Of a stretch of 64,000 nucleotides of DNA, positions 45,737 to 54,892 are shown one piece after another. How positions within the stretch are numbered: the first letter of the stretch is position 1; the number at the start of each line of letters is the position of its first letter. A program made the position numbers and the translations under genes. This DNA comes from an uncultured Sphingomonadaceae bacterium. Its GTDB lineage: Bacteria; Pseudomonadota; Alphaproteobacteria; Sphingomonadales; Sphingomonadaceae. The stretch lies in contig CANLSQ010000004.1 in the NCBI GenBank assembly GCA_947493955.1, positions 1 through 64,000 on the forward strand. The letters are read 5' to 3'. The notes beneath the pieces were generated by a model. It was given only the letters and a program-made list of their open reading frames with translations. It did no database searches and was not told where the DNA came from.

Positions 45737-47599
45737 ATGCGTGTTTTTTTGTCATTCACGGCAACGCTGATGTTGGCATCCGTCGGCTTATCTGGCTGTC
45801 AGCAGAAAGAGCCTGAACCTGAGATCGTAGATGCCGTGCAAGCTCAGGTGGACGGCAATCCTGGCGAAGGGCTTTACCAGAAACATTGCGCCGCATGCCA
45901 TGATGGCGGCACTGTAGAAGCGCCAACCAAAGCTGCTATCCAGTTAAATGGCGTTGAATCGATCAGGGCCTCGCTTTCTACCGGTACAATGAAAGAACAG
46001 GCGTCGATGATGACGCCGATCGAAATACGGATCATTGCCGACTATCTGGCCAGTCCAAGCAGCGAGAGCGCATTAGCCAATGCAAAAAAGCACCAGTGCA
46101 AAGGCCAGTTAAATCTCTCCAAGCCCCTTTGGAACCGGTGGGGGAACAGCAAACGCAATGTCCGTTTCCAGCCCGCTGTCAATGCCGGTATCACAGCAGC
46201 AGAAGCGCCAGATCTGAAATTGAGATGGGCCTTTGGTTTCCCAGGTTCAGCGCGCGCGCGCTCCCAACCCGCGGTCACCGCGGAAGCCATATTTACAGGG
46301 AGCCAGAGCGGACTATTTTATGCGCTGGATACCAAGACCGGCTGTGTCTGGTGGACATTTGAAGCCAAGGCAGAGGTTCGTAATGCACCGACCATATCGA
46401 CCGATAAAAATGGTTATGCGAAGACGCTCTATTTCGGGGATGTCGATGCCAATGTCTATGCTGTCGATGCCAAAAATGGAGAGTTGATTTGGACACGCTC
46501 TATCCAAGACCATCCGGTTGGAACGATAACGGGTTCGATCACGCTCCATAAAGGGCGTCTCTATGTTCCGATGTCTTCGCTTGAGATTATCAACGCCTAT
46601 CTTCCAGACTATGAATGTTGCACCTTCCGCGGCGGTGTACTGGCGTTGGCAGCGAAATCGGGTGAGCCGGTATGGCGTTTCTACACCGTTCCCGAACCCA
46701 AAAAGACAAGTAAGAACACAGCGGGCGCACAAAATTACGGACCATCGGGTGCGCCGATCTGGTCCACTCCAACTGTCGATGCCAAGCGCGGGTTGCTCTA
46801 TGTCGGGACGGGAGAGAATTATTCCTCGCCCGCCAATGACAAGAGCGATGCCATCATTGCATTGCGGCTTGATACAGGAGCGGTTGAGTGGATTCAGCAG
46901 ACCATTTCGGGCGATGCCTGGAACGCTGCTTGTGGGCGAAACGGATCGCAGGTCAATTGCCCGCAGGAAGACGGCCCAGACTTTGATTTTGGCGCACCTC
47001 CGATTTTAACGACTCTGGCCAATGGCAAGGACATTATTCTGGCAGGCCAGAAATCAGGAATGCTCTTCGGTATGGACCCGGATGCAGGCGGGAAAATCCT
47101 TTGGGAAACACGTGCTGGAATGGGCGGTTTTAATGGCGGCGTCCATTGGGGGATGGCAACCGACAGCAAGACACTGTTTGTTGGTATTGCCGATACTCCC
47201 GGCAACCGGTTTGCCACGGGCCCTTCACGTCAAGGCTTGCACGGATATGACCCCGCAACGGGTAAAGCTTTGTGGAGCAAATTTGAACCCAATGTCTGTG
47301 AAGAAAAAGCGCATAAATGCATGACCGCACTGTCTGCCCCGCCAACCATCACGTCAGACGTCGTTTTCGCCGGCGCACTCAATGGCATATTGCGTGCCTA
47401 TAGTGCCGATGGAGGCGAGATATTGTGGAGCACCGACACACGCAGGGAATATAAAACTCTGAATGACGTTAGCGCGCGTGGTGGCTCGATAGATTCCGCA
47501 GGCCCTGTCGTCGCAGGCGGCCTGCTTATCGTCAACAGCGGCTATGACAAATTCGGACAGATACCCGGCAATGTGATGCTAGTTTACAGCGCTGATTGA
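45737..47599 (+). CDS. Cytochrome c-PQQ dehydrogenase, polyvinyl-alcohol-dehydrogenase-like lipoprotein
   Basis: The frame is open from 45593, but ATG 45737 (MRVFLSFTATLMLASVGLS) starts a lipoprotein signal with LSGC, giving 620 residues. YQKHCAACHDGG (about residue 50) is a CxxCH haem site of a small N-terminal cytochrome c. A beta-propeller PQQ domain follows (FTGSQSGLFYALDTKTGCVWW; GRLYVPMSSLE; LLYVGTGENYSSP; NGKDIILAGQKSGMLFGMDPDAG). This N-terminal-haem order is that of polyvinyl alcohol dehydrogenase (cytochrome). It would oxidise a secondary or primary alcohol in the periplasm and pass electrons to the haem. Substrate not inferable. Confidence 0.9.
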   Translation: MRVFLSFTATLMLASVGLSGCQQKEPEPEIVDAVQAQVDGNPGEGLYQKHCAACHDGGTVEAPTKAAIQLNGVESIRASLSTGTMKEQASMMTPIEIRIIADYLASPSSESALANAKKHQCKGQLNLSKPLWNRWGNSKRNVRFQPAVNAGITAAEAPDLKLRWAFGFPGSARARSQPAVTAEAIFTGSQSGLFYALDTKTGCVWWTFEAKAEVRNAPTISTDKNGYAKTLYFGDVDANVYAVDAKNGELIWTRSIQDHPVGTITGSITLHKGRLYVPMSSLEIINAYLPDYECCTFRGGVLALAAKSGEPVWRFYTVPEPKKTSKNTAGAQNYGPSGAPIWSTPTVDAKRGLLYVGTGENYSSPANDKSDAIIALRLDTGAVEWIQQTISGDAWNAACGRNGSQVNCPQEDGPDFDFGAPPILTTLANGKDIILAGQKSGMLFGMDPDAGGKILWETRAGMGGFNGGVHWGMATDSKTLFVGIADTPGNRFATGPSRQGLHGYDPATGKALWSKFEPNVCEEKAHKCMTALSAPPTITSDVVFAGALNGILRAYSADGGEILWSTDTRREYKTLNDVSARGGSIDSAGPVVAGGLLIVNSGYDKFGQIPGNVMLVYSAD

Positions 47600-47610
47600 G
47601 GAAAAGACCA

Positions 47611-48711
47611 ATGTTCAGATCAAATATTGCTAGTCTTTGTACAGGCCTGACCGTCAGCCTTTGTCTGACATCTTGTATGCAAACCGCTGCCACTGAGTCG
47701 GCCGACACGACCACCAGTCCACCGCGCATAGTGCAAACGCCGTTTTTCCGTCCAGCAAGTCTGGGCAATACCAAAATCAAGGGCGTGCGGTTCATTGGCA
47801 AGGCGGTGTCAGACATTGATCAGAGCATCGCTTTTTATCAGCAGGCCGTACCGTTTGAATTGGTCAGTCGATATCGTGTCGCCGCCAGCGACATCTATCT
47901 TCCCGGGATGACTTCCAAACAGCATGGAAATGTAGAAGTTGCACTGATTAGAACCCCAACGGTTTTTGTTAAACTGGTTGATTTTGATCCGGACGCGAAA
48001 GCACCGCCTTATGCCAAACCGGTCATTGGCCCTGGATATACGCATATTTGTTTCCAGTCCCCGGCGACCGATCCCGCCCTACCAAAATTCCAAAAAAAGG
48101 GACTGGAAATGGTGTCACGAAATGCGCCTGTCGACTTAGGTGGCTATGGTGTCACCTACGCATATGGCCGAGATCCCGACGGCACAATCATTGAAAATGA
48201 AACCGTCGACAGGCCCCGCCGTCAAGATAGTGCGTGGATAACCCATATTGGCGGAGCGACGTCAGATGCTGATCGCATGGCCGATTTTTACACCAAGTTT
48301 ATCGGTTACGGCGCAAGACGGCGCGGTGAATATTCAAACTTTCCAAATATGGATAATATCGTCGCGATTGATGGCGTTGTCCTTCGCAGTGCATGGTTTG
48401 CTGTCCGCAATCTTGAGCTTGAATTTTGGGAGTTTGTTCAGCCGGCCACGCCGGTCCGTGATAAACCTGCCAAAGTCGACCAGATCGGTTATAATATGAC
48501 GGCATTTGAGGTCACCGACGCAGAAGCGGAGCGTGAAAGGCTGGCAAAGTTGGGCATCAAAATGGTTGGTCCGGCAAAAACCAGCAAAGGCTGGAAAATT
48601 TACTATACTTACGATCCAGACGGAAATGTGATTTCAATTCAGGAAAATGTCTCTGCACCAAAATCTGAATCGATTGACGATATGATGTGGATCGATCCAA
48701 CGACCTATTAG
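47611..48711 (+). CDS. Two-domain VOC-family lipoprotein
   Basis: The frame opens at 47596 but ATG 47611 follows GAGGAAAAG and begins a lipoprotein signal (SLCTGLTVSLCLTSC), giving 366 residues. Two vicinal-oxygen-chelate modules are visible: GVRFIGKAVSDIDQSIAFYQ with GYTHICFQSP and YAYGRDPDGTIIENE; then THIGGATSDADRMADFYTKF with YNMTAFEVTD and YTYDPDGNVISIQE. VOC folds include glyoxalases and extradiol dioxygenases, usually cytoplasmic; export as a lipoprotein is unusual. It follows the PQQ dehydrogenase gene by 11 bp. Confidence 0.85.
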   Translation: MFRSNIASLCTGLTVSLCLTSCMQTAATESADTTTSPPRIVQTPFFRPASLGNTKIKGVRFIGKAVSDIDQSIAFYQQAVPFELVSRYRVAASDIYLPGMTSKQHGNVEVALIRTPTVFVKLVDFDPDAKAPPYAKPVIGPGYTHICFQSPATDPALPKFQKKGLEMVSRNAPVDLGGYGVTYAYGRDPDGTIIENETVDRPRRQDSAWITHIGGATSDADRMADFYTKFIGYGARRRGEYSNFPNMDNIVAIDGVVLRSAWFAVRNLELEFWEFVQPATPVRDKPAKVDQIGYNMTAFEVTDAEAERERLAKLGIKMVGPAKTSKGWKIYYTYDPDGNVISIQENVSAPKSESIDDMMWIDPTTY

Positions 48712-48760
48712 GAACAGTAATTTTCTCGGCTGCCTTCGCGGTTCATCAACAAAAGATTAT

Positions 48761-49414
48761 ATGGTAGCAATTGAAACAATGAACAAAGAAACTCCCATCA
48801 AAAGACGGCGCCTTAGTCCAGAAAAGCGCAAGTCGTTGATCCTAGATCATACGGCAGAGATTGTTGCACGCGATGGTGTGGCAGTTTTAAGTATGGAACT
48901 CATTGGCAAAGAAGCGGGAATTAGTAAGTCGCTCGTCTACACTTATTTTGACAGCCTGACGGAACTTCTCCGCGCGCTCCTAAATCGCGAACTAAAGCGC
49001 TTGCGGCGATTGCAGGTACGCGAGGCAGATAAAGCGAAGACTTTCGAAGAACTGGTTCGCGGCATCACACATCAATATCTCAAATATATTGAGGAACGCG
49101 GGCTAATCATTGAACGCCTCCAAACCGAACCCAGCGTATCGGGCGGCCATGATCCTACAGACTATAGTCGCGATGATGCGGTTGATTACATTGCCGATAT
49201 TGTGGCCAATAATTTTGATATTCCAAAAGATGCAGCCAGGGCAGCAAGTGATATATCCTTTGGCCTTCCGGCGACTGCGGGGGCCTATTATCTGCACAGC
49301 GATATGAGCAGGGAAGAGATCGAAAACATCACCGTCACAATGATATTGGGTTCGTTAAATGCCGTTCAGAGTGACTATAACATGCGGCAACAACCTTTGA
49401 AGCGAAAGCCCTGA
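48761..49414 (+). CDS. TetR-family regulator (paralogue of 62023)
   Basis: 217 codons from ATG 48761 (an ATG at 48779 is also possible; neither has a strong ribosome-binding site). The helix-turn-helix is LILDHTAEIVARDGVAVLSMELIGKEAGISKSLVYTYFDSLTELLRALLNREL. The sequence KTFEELVRGITHQYLKYIEERGLIIERL in the ligand domain is nearly repeated in the regulator at 62023. It follows the VOC gene and is the best candidate for binding the TTATTG-N9-TCAATA sites nearby. Confidence 0.9.
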   Translation: MVAIETMNKETPIKRRRLSPEKRKSLILDHTAEIVARDGVAVLSMELIGKEAGISKSLVYTYFDSLTELLRALLNRELKRLRRLQVREADKAKTFEELVRGITHQYLKYIEERGLIIERLQTEPSVSGGHDPTDYSRDDAVDYIADIVANNFDIPKDAARAASDISFGLPATAGAYYLHSDMSREEIENITVTMILGSLNAVQSDYNMRQQPLKRKP

Positions 49415-49448
49415 AATCTTTTGCTAATGCCGGGATCCGACGGACGGA

Positions 49449-50204
49449 CTACAGCGGGTGGATGGAATGACCTCCATCGATGACCAGTGATTGACCAGTC
49501 ATGAAGTTACTTTGCTGGGACGCCAGATAGACGGCGATACCCTCCATGTCTTCCAATTCCCCAACCTTTCCGGAAGCAGATCGGCGCTTACATGCATCCC
49601 GGAATATTTGCGGCGTGTTTAGCGACATGTCCGTTTCAATATATCCTGGCAGGATCGCGTTAACTTGAATATTTGCCTGCCCTAGTTCGATTGCCAGAGC
49701 ACGCGTTAAACCGGTGACTGCCGCCTTGGTGGTTGAATAACCACTCCCCATTGGCATACCCATTATTGCAGCAGCAGAAGAGGTTACGATCAACTTTCCG
49801 CCCTGCCCACGTTCCAGAAGATGAGCGATGACCGGTTTATAGGTGTTCACTACGCTGGTAAGGTTCATATCCACCGTCGCCGTCCACGCTTCCCCGCTCG
49901 TCTTGTGCAACATGCCCGCAGACCCACCGCCTGCATTGGCAAAACAGCTATCCACTTTTTGAAAGCGTTGCAGCGTTGCACCAAAGGCGGCATCGACTTG
50001 CTCGGCATCAGTGACATCACAAGAAAACACCGCTGCATCGCCACCCATATCGTGCAGTTCCTTCAATGCTGCTTCATTTTTTTCCGGATTACGACCCCAG
50101 ATTGCAACAGCGGCACCGGCTTTGACCAATCCTTTGGCCATCGCCAAACCCAGGCCGCCATTGCCGCCCGTCACCAGAGCGACATGGCCGGTTAAATCGA
50201 ACAT
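49449..50204 (-). CDS. Short-chain dehydrogenase/reductase (SDR)
   Basis: The frame is open from 50237, but ATG 50204 (MFDLTGHVALVTGGNGGLGL) follows AAGGA, giving 251 residues. The cofactor loop TGGNGGLGLAMAKG, the NAG motif (FANAGGGSAG), catalytic Ser and YSTTKAA, and the C-terminal PGYIETDMS are classical SDR features, FabG-like. It oxidises or reduces an alcohol/ketone using NAD(P). It is cytoplasmic, unlike its neighbours, and is divergent from the exported GST across two candidate operators. Confidence 0.92.
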   Translation of the reverse strand: MFDLTGHVALVTGGNGGLGLAMAKGLVKAGAAVAIWGRNPEKNEAALKELHDMGGDAAVFSCDVTDAEQVDAAFGATLQRFQKVDSCFANAGGGSAGMLHKTSGEAWTATVDMNLTSVVNTYKPVIAHLLERGQGGKLIVTSSAAAIMGMPMGSGYSTTKAAVTGLTRALAIELGQANIQVNAILPGYIETDMSLNTPQIFRDACKRRSASGKVGELEDMEGIAVYLASQQSNFMTGQSLVIDGGHSIHPL

Positions 50205-50292
50205 AAAATCTATCCTTACGATGAATTGGCAGAACACCTAATCGCCTCGTGAGCGAGTGGCCAACAAAACGAAGTATTGCGTCACTTCATAG

Positions 50293-50314
50293 TTATTGGA
50301 ATTAAAGTCAATAG
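50293..50314. promoter_or_regulatory. Candidate TetR-type operator near SDR start
   Basis: TTATTG (50293-50298), nine bases, TCAATAG (50308-50314). It lies 89 bp upstream of the SDR ATG and matches the site at 50540 at 17 of 22 positions when one is reverse-complemented. Confidence 0.55.
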
Positions 50315-50539
50315 TGATATTACTGATCGATAGATAAGGCATGCCTCGTCGAGATACCCAAGTGCACAAAACCATGCCCTAAACCATATCTTCTCAACAC
50401 GGTTACGGACGACGTATCGTTAAAAGCCGGAACCGCCTGAGTTTATGCAAACCAAAAATCAAAAGATCGAGGCACACGGATGCGCGGTGGCTGGAACGTT
50501 GGCTGATCTTCAAGATAGTCCATGCCCAATCCAACAAGA

Positions 50540-50561
50540 TTATTGACTATATTTTCAATAG
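50540..50561. promoter_or_regulatory. Candidate TetR-type operator near GST start
   Basis: TTATTG (50540-50545), nine bases, TCAATAG (50555-50561), 38 bp before the GST start. The rest of 50205-50599 holds no gene; it is the divergent promoter region of the SDR and GST genes. Confidence 0.6.
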
Positions 50562-50599
50562 AAGCTTAAATAATGGCAGCTTTAGGATGGGGGCATAAG

Positions 50600-51433
50600 A
50601 TGTTTGGTTTAGAGACGAAAATTGTTCGTTCGATAGGTGCAAGCTTGCTGGCAATTGGCCTAGCCGCTAGCCAGACTGGGGCAAGTGCTTCAACGCCTTC
50701 AGAAAATGAGGGCGAAATAGCCACAGCTACCCCGGCACCAGATATTACAATCTATCATCTTGAAGGCCGTCGGTCAGAGCGGATCATATGGTTGATGGAA
50801 GAATTGGGCCTGCCTTATGAGCTAAAATATGTTCGCGGTGACCTGATGGCATCTATGATGCAGATTCGCGCCCTCGGTCACGGCATGCCCATGGCACCAA
50901 CGGTCGTCTATGGCGATGATATCATCGTAGAGTCGGGTGCTATTATTGATACCATCCTATCCCGGCATGCGCCTGGTAAACTCGTTCCTCCAATCGATAG
51001 CCGGGCTTATCCGCACCATATCAAATGGATGCATTATGCTGAAGGGTCACTGGCCGCTCGTTTGTTCAGTGATTATCGCGCTTGGCGTGTCAATCCGCCC
51101 ACGCAGCGATCTATGTTGGTCGACAGTGAAAATGTTGTGCAATATTCCGAGGATTATCTGAAAGAAAATCCATGGTTTGGTGGTCCCGAATTTTCAGCCG
51201 CCGATATCATGATGGATTGGCCACTTAACGTCGCGTTTAAGCTGAATTTGGTTGATTCAGCACAGTTCCCCAATATTCAGGCATGGCAAAAGCGAATTCA
51301 AGCCCGCCCAGCCTATGCCCGGATGCGCGCAATAGCTACGCCCGATGGAGTGATAGGCGCGTTGCCACCAGTGAAACACCCGCCATCAAACAGCCGAGCG
51401 ACTTCGCTACCTGGCGCCAAGCCAAAAGAATAA
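50600..51433 (+). CDS. Exported glutathione S-transferase-like protein
   Basis: Open from 50573; ATG 50600 has AGGATGGGGG upstream, giving 277 residues. Residues 1-35 form a signal peptide (SIGASLLAIGLAASQTGASA), absent from ordinary GSTs. A thioredoxin-fold N-domain (DITIYHLEGRRSERIIWLME; GMPMAPTVVYGDDIIVESGAI) and an all-helical C-domain (PWFGGPEFSAADIMMDWPLN) follow. Export of a GST implies periplasmic chemistry or binding, though glutathione supply there is uncertain. A C-terminal Ser/Pro tail is not conserved in the family. Confidence 0.85.
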   Translation: MFGLETKIVRSIGASLLAIGLAASQTGASASTPSENEGEIATATPAPDITIYHLEGRRSERIIWLMEELGLPYELKYVRGDLMASMMQIRALGHGMPMAPTVVYGDDIIVESGAIIDTILSRHAPGKLVPPIDSRAYPHHIKWMHYAEGSLAARLFSDYRAWRVNPPTQRSMLVDSENVVQYSEDYLKENPWFGGPEFSAADIMMDWPLNVAFKLNLVDSAQFPNIQAWQKRIQARPAYARMRAIATPDGVIGALPPVKHPPSNSRATSLPGAKPKE

Positions 51434-51765
51434 TCGCTGCTTGTTTATTGCGATTGAGGCGCTGTCAAATTGCGCATCGCTTATGATCAACACCTTGTAA
51501 GTGACTCTCATCAGTAGACTGACCAACGAGCTGTTCGGCTTTTGGGATGCCCTTCTGCTTCTGAGTCCAAAACGAGCTCGGGCTTTATGTTTACTTCATC
51601 GCAAAACGAGGTTGTGCTGCAAGAGCACAATGTAGCGGCTCGAAAACCCGTGGATCCGTTGTTTTGCGCTGCGCTCAGTCTATACGCTTTGGGCAGCTTC
51701 ACTATTCGCAATATCGTCGACCAGCGAATATATCAGCTTGCCCGCTTTATCCAAAAAAGTGTATA
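51434..51765. other. Intergenic interval between convergent genes
   Basis: 332 bases between the GST and fatty-acid-hydroxylase-type genes. Short frames on both strands lack motifs and start signals. Nothing else is supported. Confidence 0.5.
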
Positions 51766-52941
51766 TTAGACATCCGCCACCAAGTTGTTTCTAGGATTGT
51801 CTGTATCCACGGTTTGTTCGGCATTCTCGGGTGCCCAAATCTTCTGGTCGGGCAGGAACGGCGCAATATAGAGCCCGGCCATGGTCATGGGATAATTGGG
51901 CGCGGTGCCTATACCGATATTGTCGTGCGGACGCTCGCCTTTCACTTTGTGGAAAGTGCCGAACAGGATGTCGAAGAGGATGAATTCACCGCCATAATTG
52001 CTGTCGCCAACCCCTTTGTCGGGATAATGGTGGTAGCGGTGATTGTCGCCAATTGAGAAGATATACTCCCAAAAACCCAGCTTCAGGTCGATATTGGCGT
52101 GCTGGAATATTCCGATAGTGAGCTGCATGAGAATGGCGACCATGGCGACTTCGGCCGTGGGCTGCAGCAGGGCGTACGGAACCGCGAACAGGACCGCCTG
52201 CCCCACCACTTCCACCGGATGGCTGCGGATGCCATTGAGCCAGTAGAGCCGCTTGACCGAGTGATGCGCCGCGTGGAAACGCCAGAGGAAGGGTACTTCA
52301 TGAAGCGCACGGTGCAGCCAGTAGCGGAAGAAATCTTTGATCAGGATGAACAAAAACACCTGGACCAGGGCTGGCCAGTGGGACGGCCAGAGACCATGCC
52401 CATATGCCTCCATCGCTTCCACCAGCCCAACTAAGAACAGAGTCTGGATTAGATATTTGGCAAAGCCATTCCAGAACGCACCCGAGACAAACATCATGAG
52501 GTCGACCGAGGTGTCGTTACCGCCCTCCAGCCAGTTGCGGCTATAGGGCATGAGGCGTTCAAGCGGAGCAACGATCAGGCCGATGACCACTGGAATGAGC
52601 GCGAGCGTGGTGATCGATTGCAGCGAAGCACCGGCGTCGGTGGCGGCGAAACCGATGAACATCCCGGCAATCATGATCAGCGGGAACAGGACATGCTGCA
52701 AAATGACCTTCAGCCGTGTGCCCTCCAATTTGTACGACAGGCCATCCAGATGCCTGAGCGCCCAGTTCATCGGGCGAACGAGCAGATAGGAAATCAACGT
52801 CTCAATCAGGTTGAGCGGAATACCAATCCATTTTTCGAGCATCCAGCCGATCCGGCTATGGGAACGCAGGTTGCGATTCTGGTAGCTGATATGAAATTCA
52901 TCACTTGTGGCATGGGATGCGGACAGGGGTTTTGCGGTCAC
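51766..52941 (-). CDS. Sterol desaturase / fatty acid hydroxylase family membrane protein
   Basis: 391 codons, GTG start at 52941 with AAGGA upstream. Several hydrophobic segments (VILQHVLFPLIMIAGMFIGF; TLALIPVVIGLIVAPL) enclose the di-iron histidine clusters HRALHEVPFLWRFHAAHHS, DNHRYHHYPDKG and GTFHKVKGE, the family's eight-histidine pattern. Such integral enzymes hydroxylate or desaturate lipids or sterol-like compounds. It is divergent from the paraoxonase-like gene around a palindrome, so the two are probably co-regulated. Confidence 0.9.
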   Translation of the reverse strand: MTAKPLSASHATSDEFHISYQNRNLRSHSRIGWMLEKWIGIPLNLIETLISYLLVRPMNWALRHLDGLSYKLEGTRLKVILQHVLFPLIMIAGMFIGFAATDAGASLQSITTLALIPVVIGLIVAPLERLMPYSRNWLEGGNDTSVDLMMFVSGAFWNGFAKYLIQTLFLVGLVEAMEAYGHGLWPSHWPALVQVFLFILIKDFFRYWLHRALHEVPFLWRFHAAHHSVKRLYWLNGIRSHPVEVVGQAVLFAVPYALLQPTAEVAMVAILMQLTIGIFQHANIDLKLGFWEYIFSIGDNHRYHHYPDKGVGDSNYGGEFILFDILFGTFHKVKGERPHDNIGIGTAPNYPMTMAGLYIAPFLPDQKIWAPENAEQTVDTDNPRNNLVADV

Positions 52942-52980
52942 GATTCTGGTCCTTGATGGCCCAAATATGGGCGGTTCCGA

Positions 52981-54144
52981 ATGAATGCGTTGATAAAAAG
53001 AACATGTTCATTATTCTCATCTGCACGGTTAGTCAACCGGCCAACATATTTTTGGAGGAAAAACAAAATATCCAGCAAACTGATTGTTATCTCAGTCTTG
53101 CTCGGCCTGATCGTGTTTCAGGCTTTTCGCATTTCCACGGATGCAGGCGCGTTCGTTGAGATCAAGCCAGTTGACTATGGCCGCTGCGAAAAACTGTATG
53201 GCCCAACGGGTTCGGAAGATATCAATGTGGACCGTATCAATCGTGTTGCCTTTATCTCGTCGGGTAATGGCCGCGAGGCATTTGAAAGTTATCGCAGCGG
53301 CAAGCCTGGCCAGGTGGCAGATGGCGACATTTGGGTTCTTAATCTGTCCGTGGCCGATAGCCTGCCGCGGCCGCTCAAAGTCGATGCCGGCAGTAAGTTT
53401 CATCCCCATGGTATCGACCTGCTCACCCTGCCCAGTGGCGCGCGGGAACTTTATGTCGTCAATCATCCGGCCCGCGACCAGCACGAAATCCTGATCTTCA
53501 CGGTGGGCGCGAATCATGGTTTGACGCTTAAGCGGCGAATCCATTATCCCGAGCTCATCTCTCCGAACGACATCAAAGCGATCGACACTGACCGTTTTTT
53601 TGTAACCAACGACCATGGGAGTCCGCAGTCCTCATTCATGGCCCGCGTTGAGGAGTATCTCGGACTATCCTGGTCATCGGTCTCCTATTTTGACGGAAAC
53701 AAGGGATCATTTTTGTTGCAGGGTCTGAAAAGCGCCAACGGCATCACTGTGTCCGACGATCGGCAAACACTATATGTCGCTGAAGCGCTGGGTCGATCCG
53801 TCAAGCGCTACCGCCGGGGAAAATCCAACCGGCAGTGGAAGTTTGCTGACAAGATTTCCGTTGATACCGCTGTCGATAATTTGGAATGGAGCGATGATGG
53901 CCGGCTATTATCGGGAACGCATCCCAAGATATTTCCCTTGTTAGAGCATTTTGATGATCCGGCCGCGATTTCCCCGTCACAAGTTATCGCGATAAATGTC
54001 CAAAAACCGGAAATGACGGTCGAGACTTTGTATATGAACAACGGATCGGAACTGTCAGGATCAAGCGTTGCTACTTTGCTTGACGGCGAGCTGCTAATTG
54101 GCGCAGTTGCGGAGACGCATTTTCTGCGTTGCCGGAATGAATAG
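52981..54144 (+). CDS. Paraoxonase/SMP-30-like esterase or lactonase with N-terminal membrane segment
   Basis: The frame is open from ATG 52981. A stronger signal is GGAGG at 53054-53058, nine bases before an in-frame ATA at 53068 that would begin xSSKLIVISVLLGLIVFQAF, a neat signal-anchor. The body is a six-bladed propeller of the PON type: KFHPHGIDLLTLPSG, ISPNDIKAIDTDRFFVTNDHG, SANGITVSDDRQTLYVAEAL and VDNLEWSDDGRLLSGTHPK carry calcium-binding Asn/Asp positions. PON-family enzymes hydrolyse esters and lactones, including in some cases acyl-homoserine lactones. It would lie in the periplasm, tethered to the membrane. Confidence 0.82.
   Translation: MNALIKRTCSLFSSARLVNRPTYFWRKNKISSKLIVISVLLGLIVFQAFRISTDAGAFVEIKPVDYGRCEKLYGPTGSEDINVDRINRVAFISSGNGREAFESYRSGKPGQVADGDIWVLNLSVADSLPRPLKVDAGSKFHPHGIDLLTLPSGARELYVVNHPARDQHEILIFTVGANHGLTLKRRIHYPELISPNDIKAIDTDRFFVTNDHGSPQSSFMARVEEYLGLSWSSVSYFDGNKGSFLLQGLKSANGITVSDDRQTLYVAEALGRSVKRYRRGKSNRQWKFADKISVDTAVDNLEWSDDGRLLSGTHPKIFPLLEHFDDPAAISPSQVIAINVQKPEMTVETLYMNNGSELSGSSVATLLDGELLIGAVAETHFLRCRNE
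53000..53009. promoter_or_regulatory. Perfect palindrome GAACATGTTC between divergent genes
   Basis: GAACATGTTC, with partial flanking symmetry (TGATAAAAA / TTATTCTCA). It sits 59 bp upstream of the fatty-acid-hydroxylase start and 59 bp before the alternative PON start at 53068. It may be the operator of the TetR protein encoded at 54164. Confidence 0.45.
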
Positions 54145-54163
54145 TTTGAAAGTCTGATTTTTT

Positions 54164-54805
54164 ATGGCTCGACCCTCAATCTCTCCCGAAAAACGTGCCG
54201 AAATGCGAAGCTCTATACGCGATGCCGTCGTCAGGATAGCGCGACAAAGAGCGATCACTCCCAATGATGTTCGGGGATGGAGTGAAATCACCATCAGGGA
54301 TGTCATCAAAGAGGCCGGTATCTCGATCGGGACATTTTACAAATATTTTGAGGATCGCGCCGACCTCGCGCAAACGCTTTGGTCGATCCCGGTTGATCGC
54401 CTTCGCGCAGAGATGCAAACTGACTATGATGCTGCCGGCAGTTCAGAACGGAAAGTCCGCATACTGCTGGAACGCTACGCAGAGTTTGCGATCGCAGATC
54501 CAAACCTGTTCACGCACATTTTCCTGTCGGTCCCGGGAGGAAAATATCGGCAACCCAAACAAGTCGAGCTCTGCGATGAACCATTTTACAGCAATCTGAA
54601 AGCTGCATTCCTTGAAGGCCAAGAGCGGGGACATTTCCGGGAATTTGATCCGCATAAGATGGCGCAGATATTCTGGGCGGCCATCCACGGGTGCCTGGCC
54701 CTTCCAATCAATCTTGATCGCTTCAAATTCGACAATGCAGAGGAATTTTCGTCAGATATGATTGAAGAGTTGATGGCGATGATCCTGGACGTGTCCCGTC
54801 CATAG
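54164..54805 (+). CDS. TetR-family regulator
   Basis: 213 codons. The helix-turn-helix region (VVRIARQRAITPNDVRGWSE, ITIRDVIKEAGISIGTFYKYFEDRADL) is preceded by RPSISPEKRAEM. The ligand domain includes YAEFAIADPNLFTHIFLS and FWAAIHGCLALP. It starts 19 bp after the paraoxonase-like gene and is probably cotranscribed, so it likely controls that divergent pair. Confidence 0.9.
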   Translation: MARPSISPEKRAEMRSSIRDAVVRIARQRAITPNDVRGWSEITIRDVIKEAGISIGTFYKYFEDRADLAQTLWSIPVDRLRAEMQTDYDAAGSSERKVRILLERYAEFAIADPNLFTHIFLSVPGGKYRQPKQVELCDEPFYSNLKAAFLEGQERGHFREFDPHKMAQIFWAAIHGCLALPINLDRFKFDNAEEFSSDMIEELMAMILDVSRP

Positions 54806-54892
54806 ATTTGGCACAAAAAACCGCTGAAACAGGCTGAAAACAGAACGGCTGTCGGATGGCCAGGACCGCACAGCATTAGTGAACTCTTCAGA

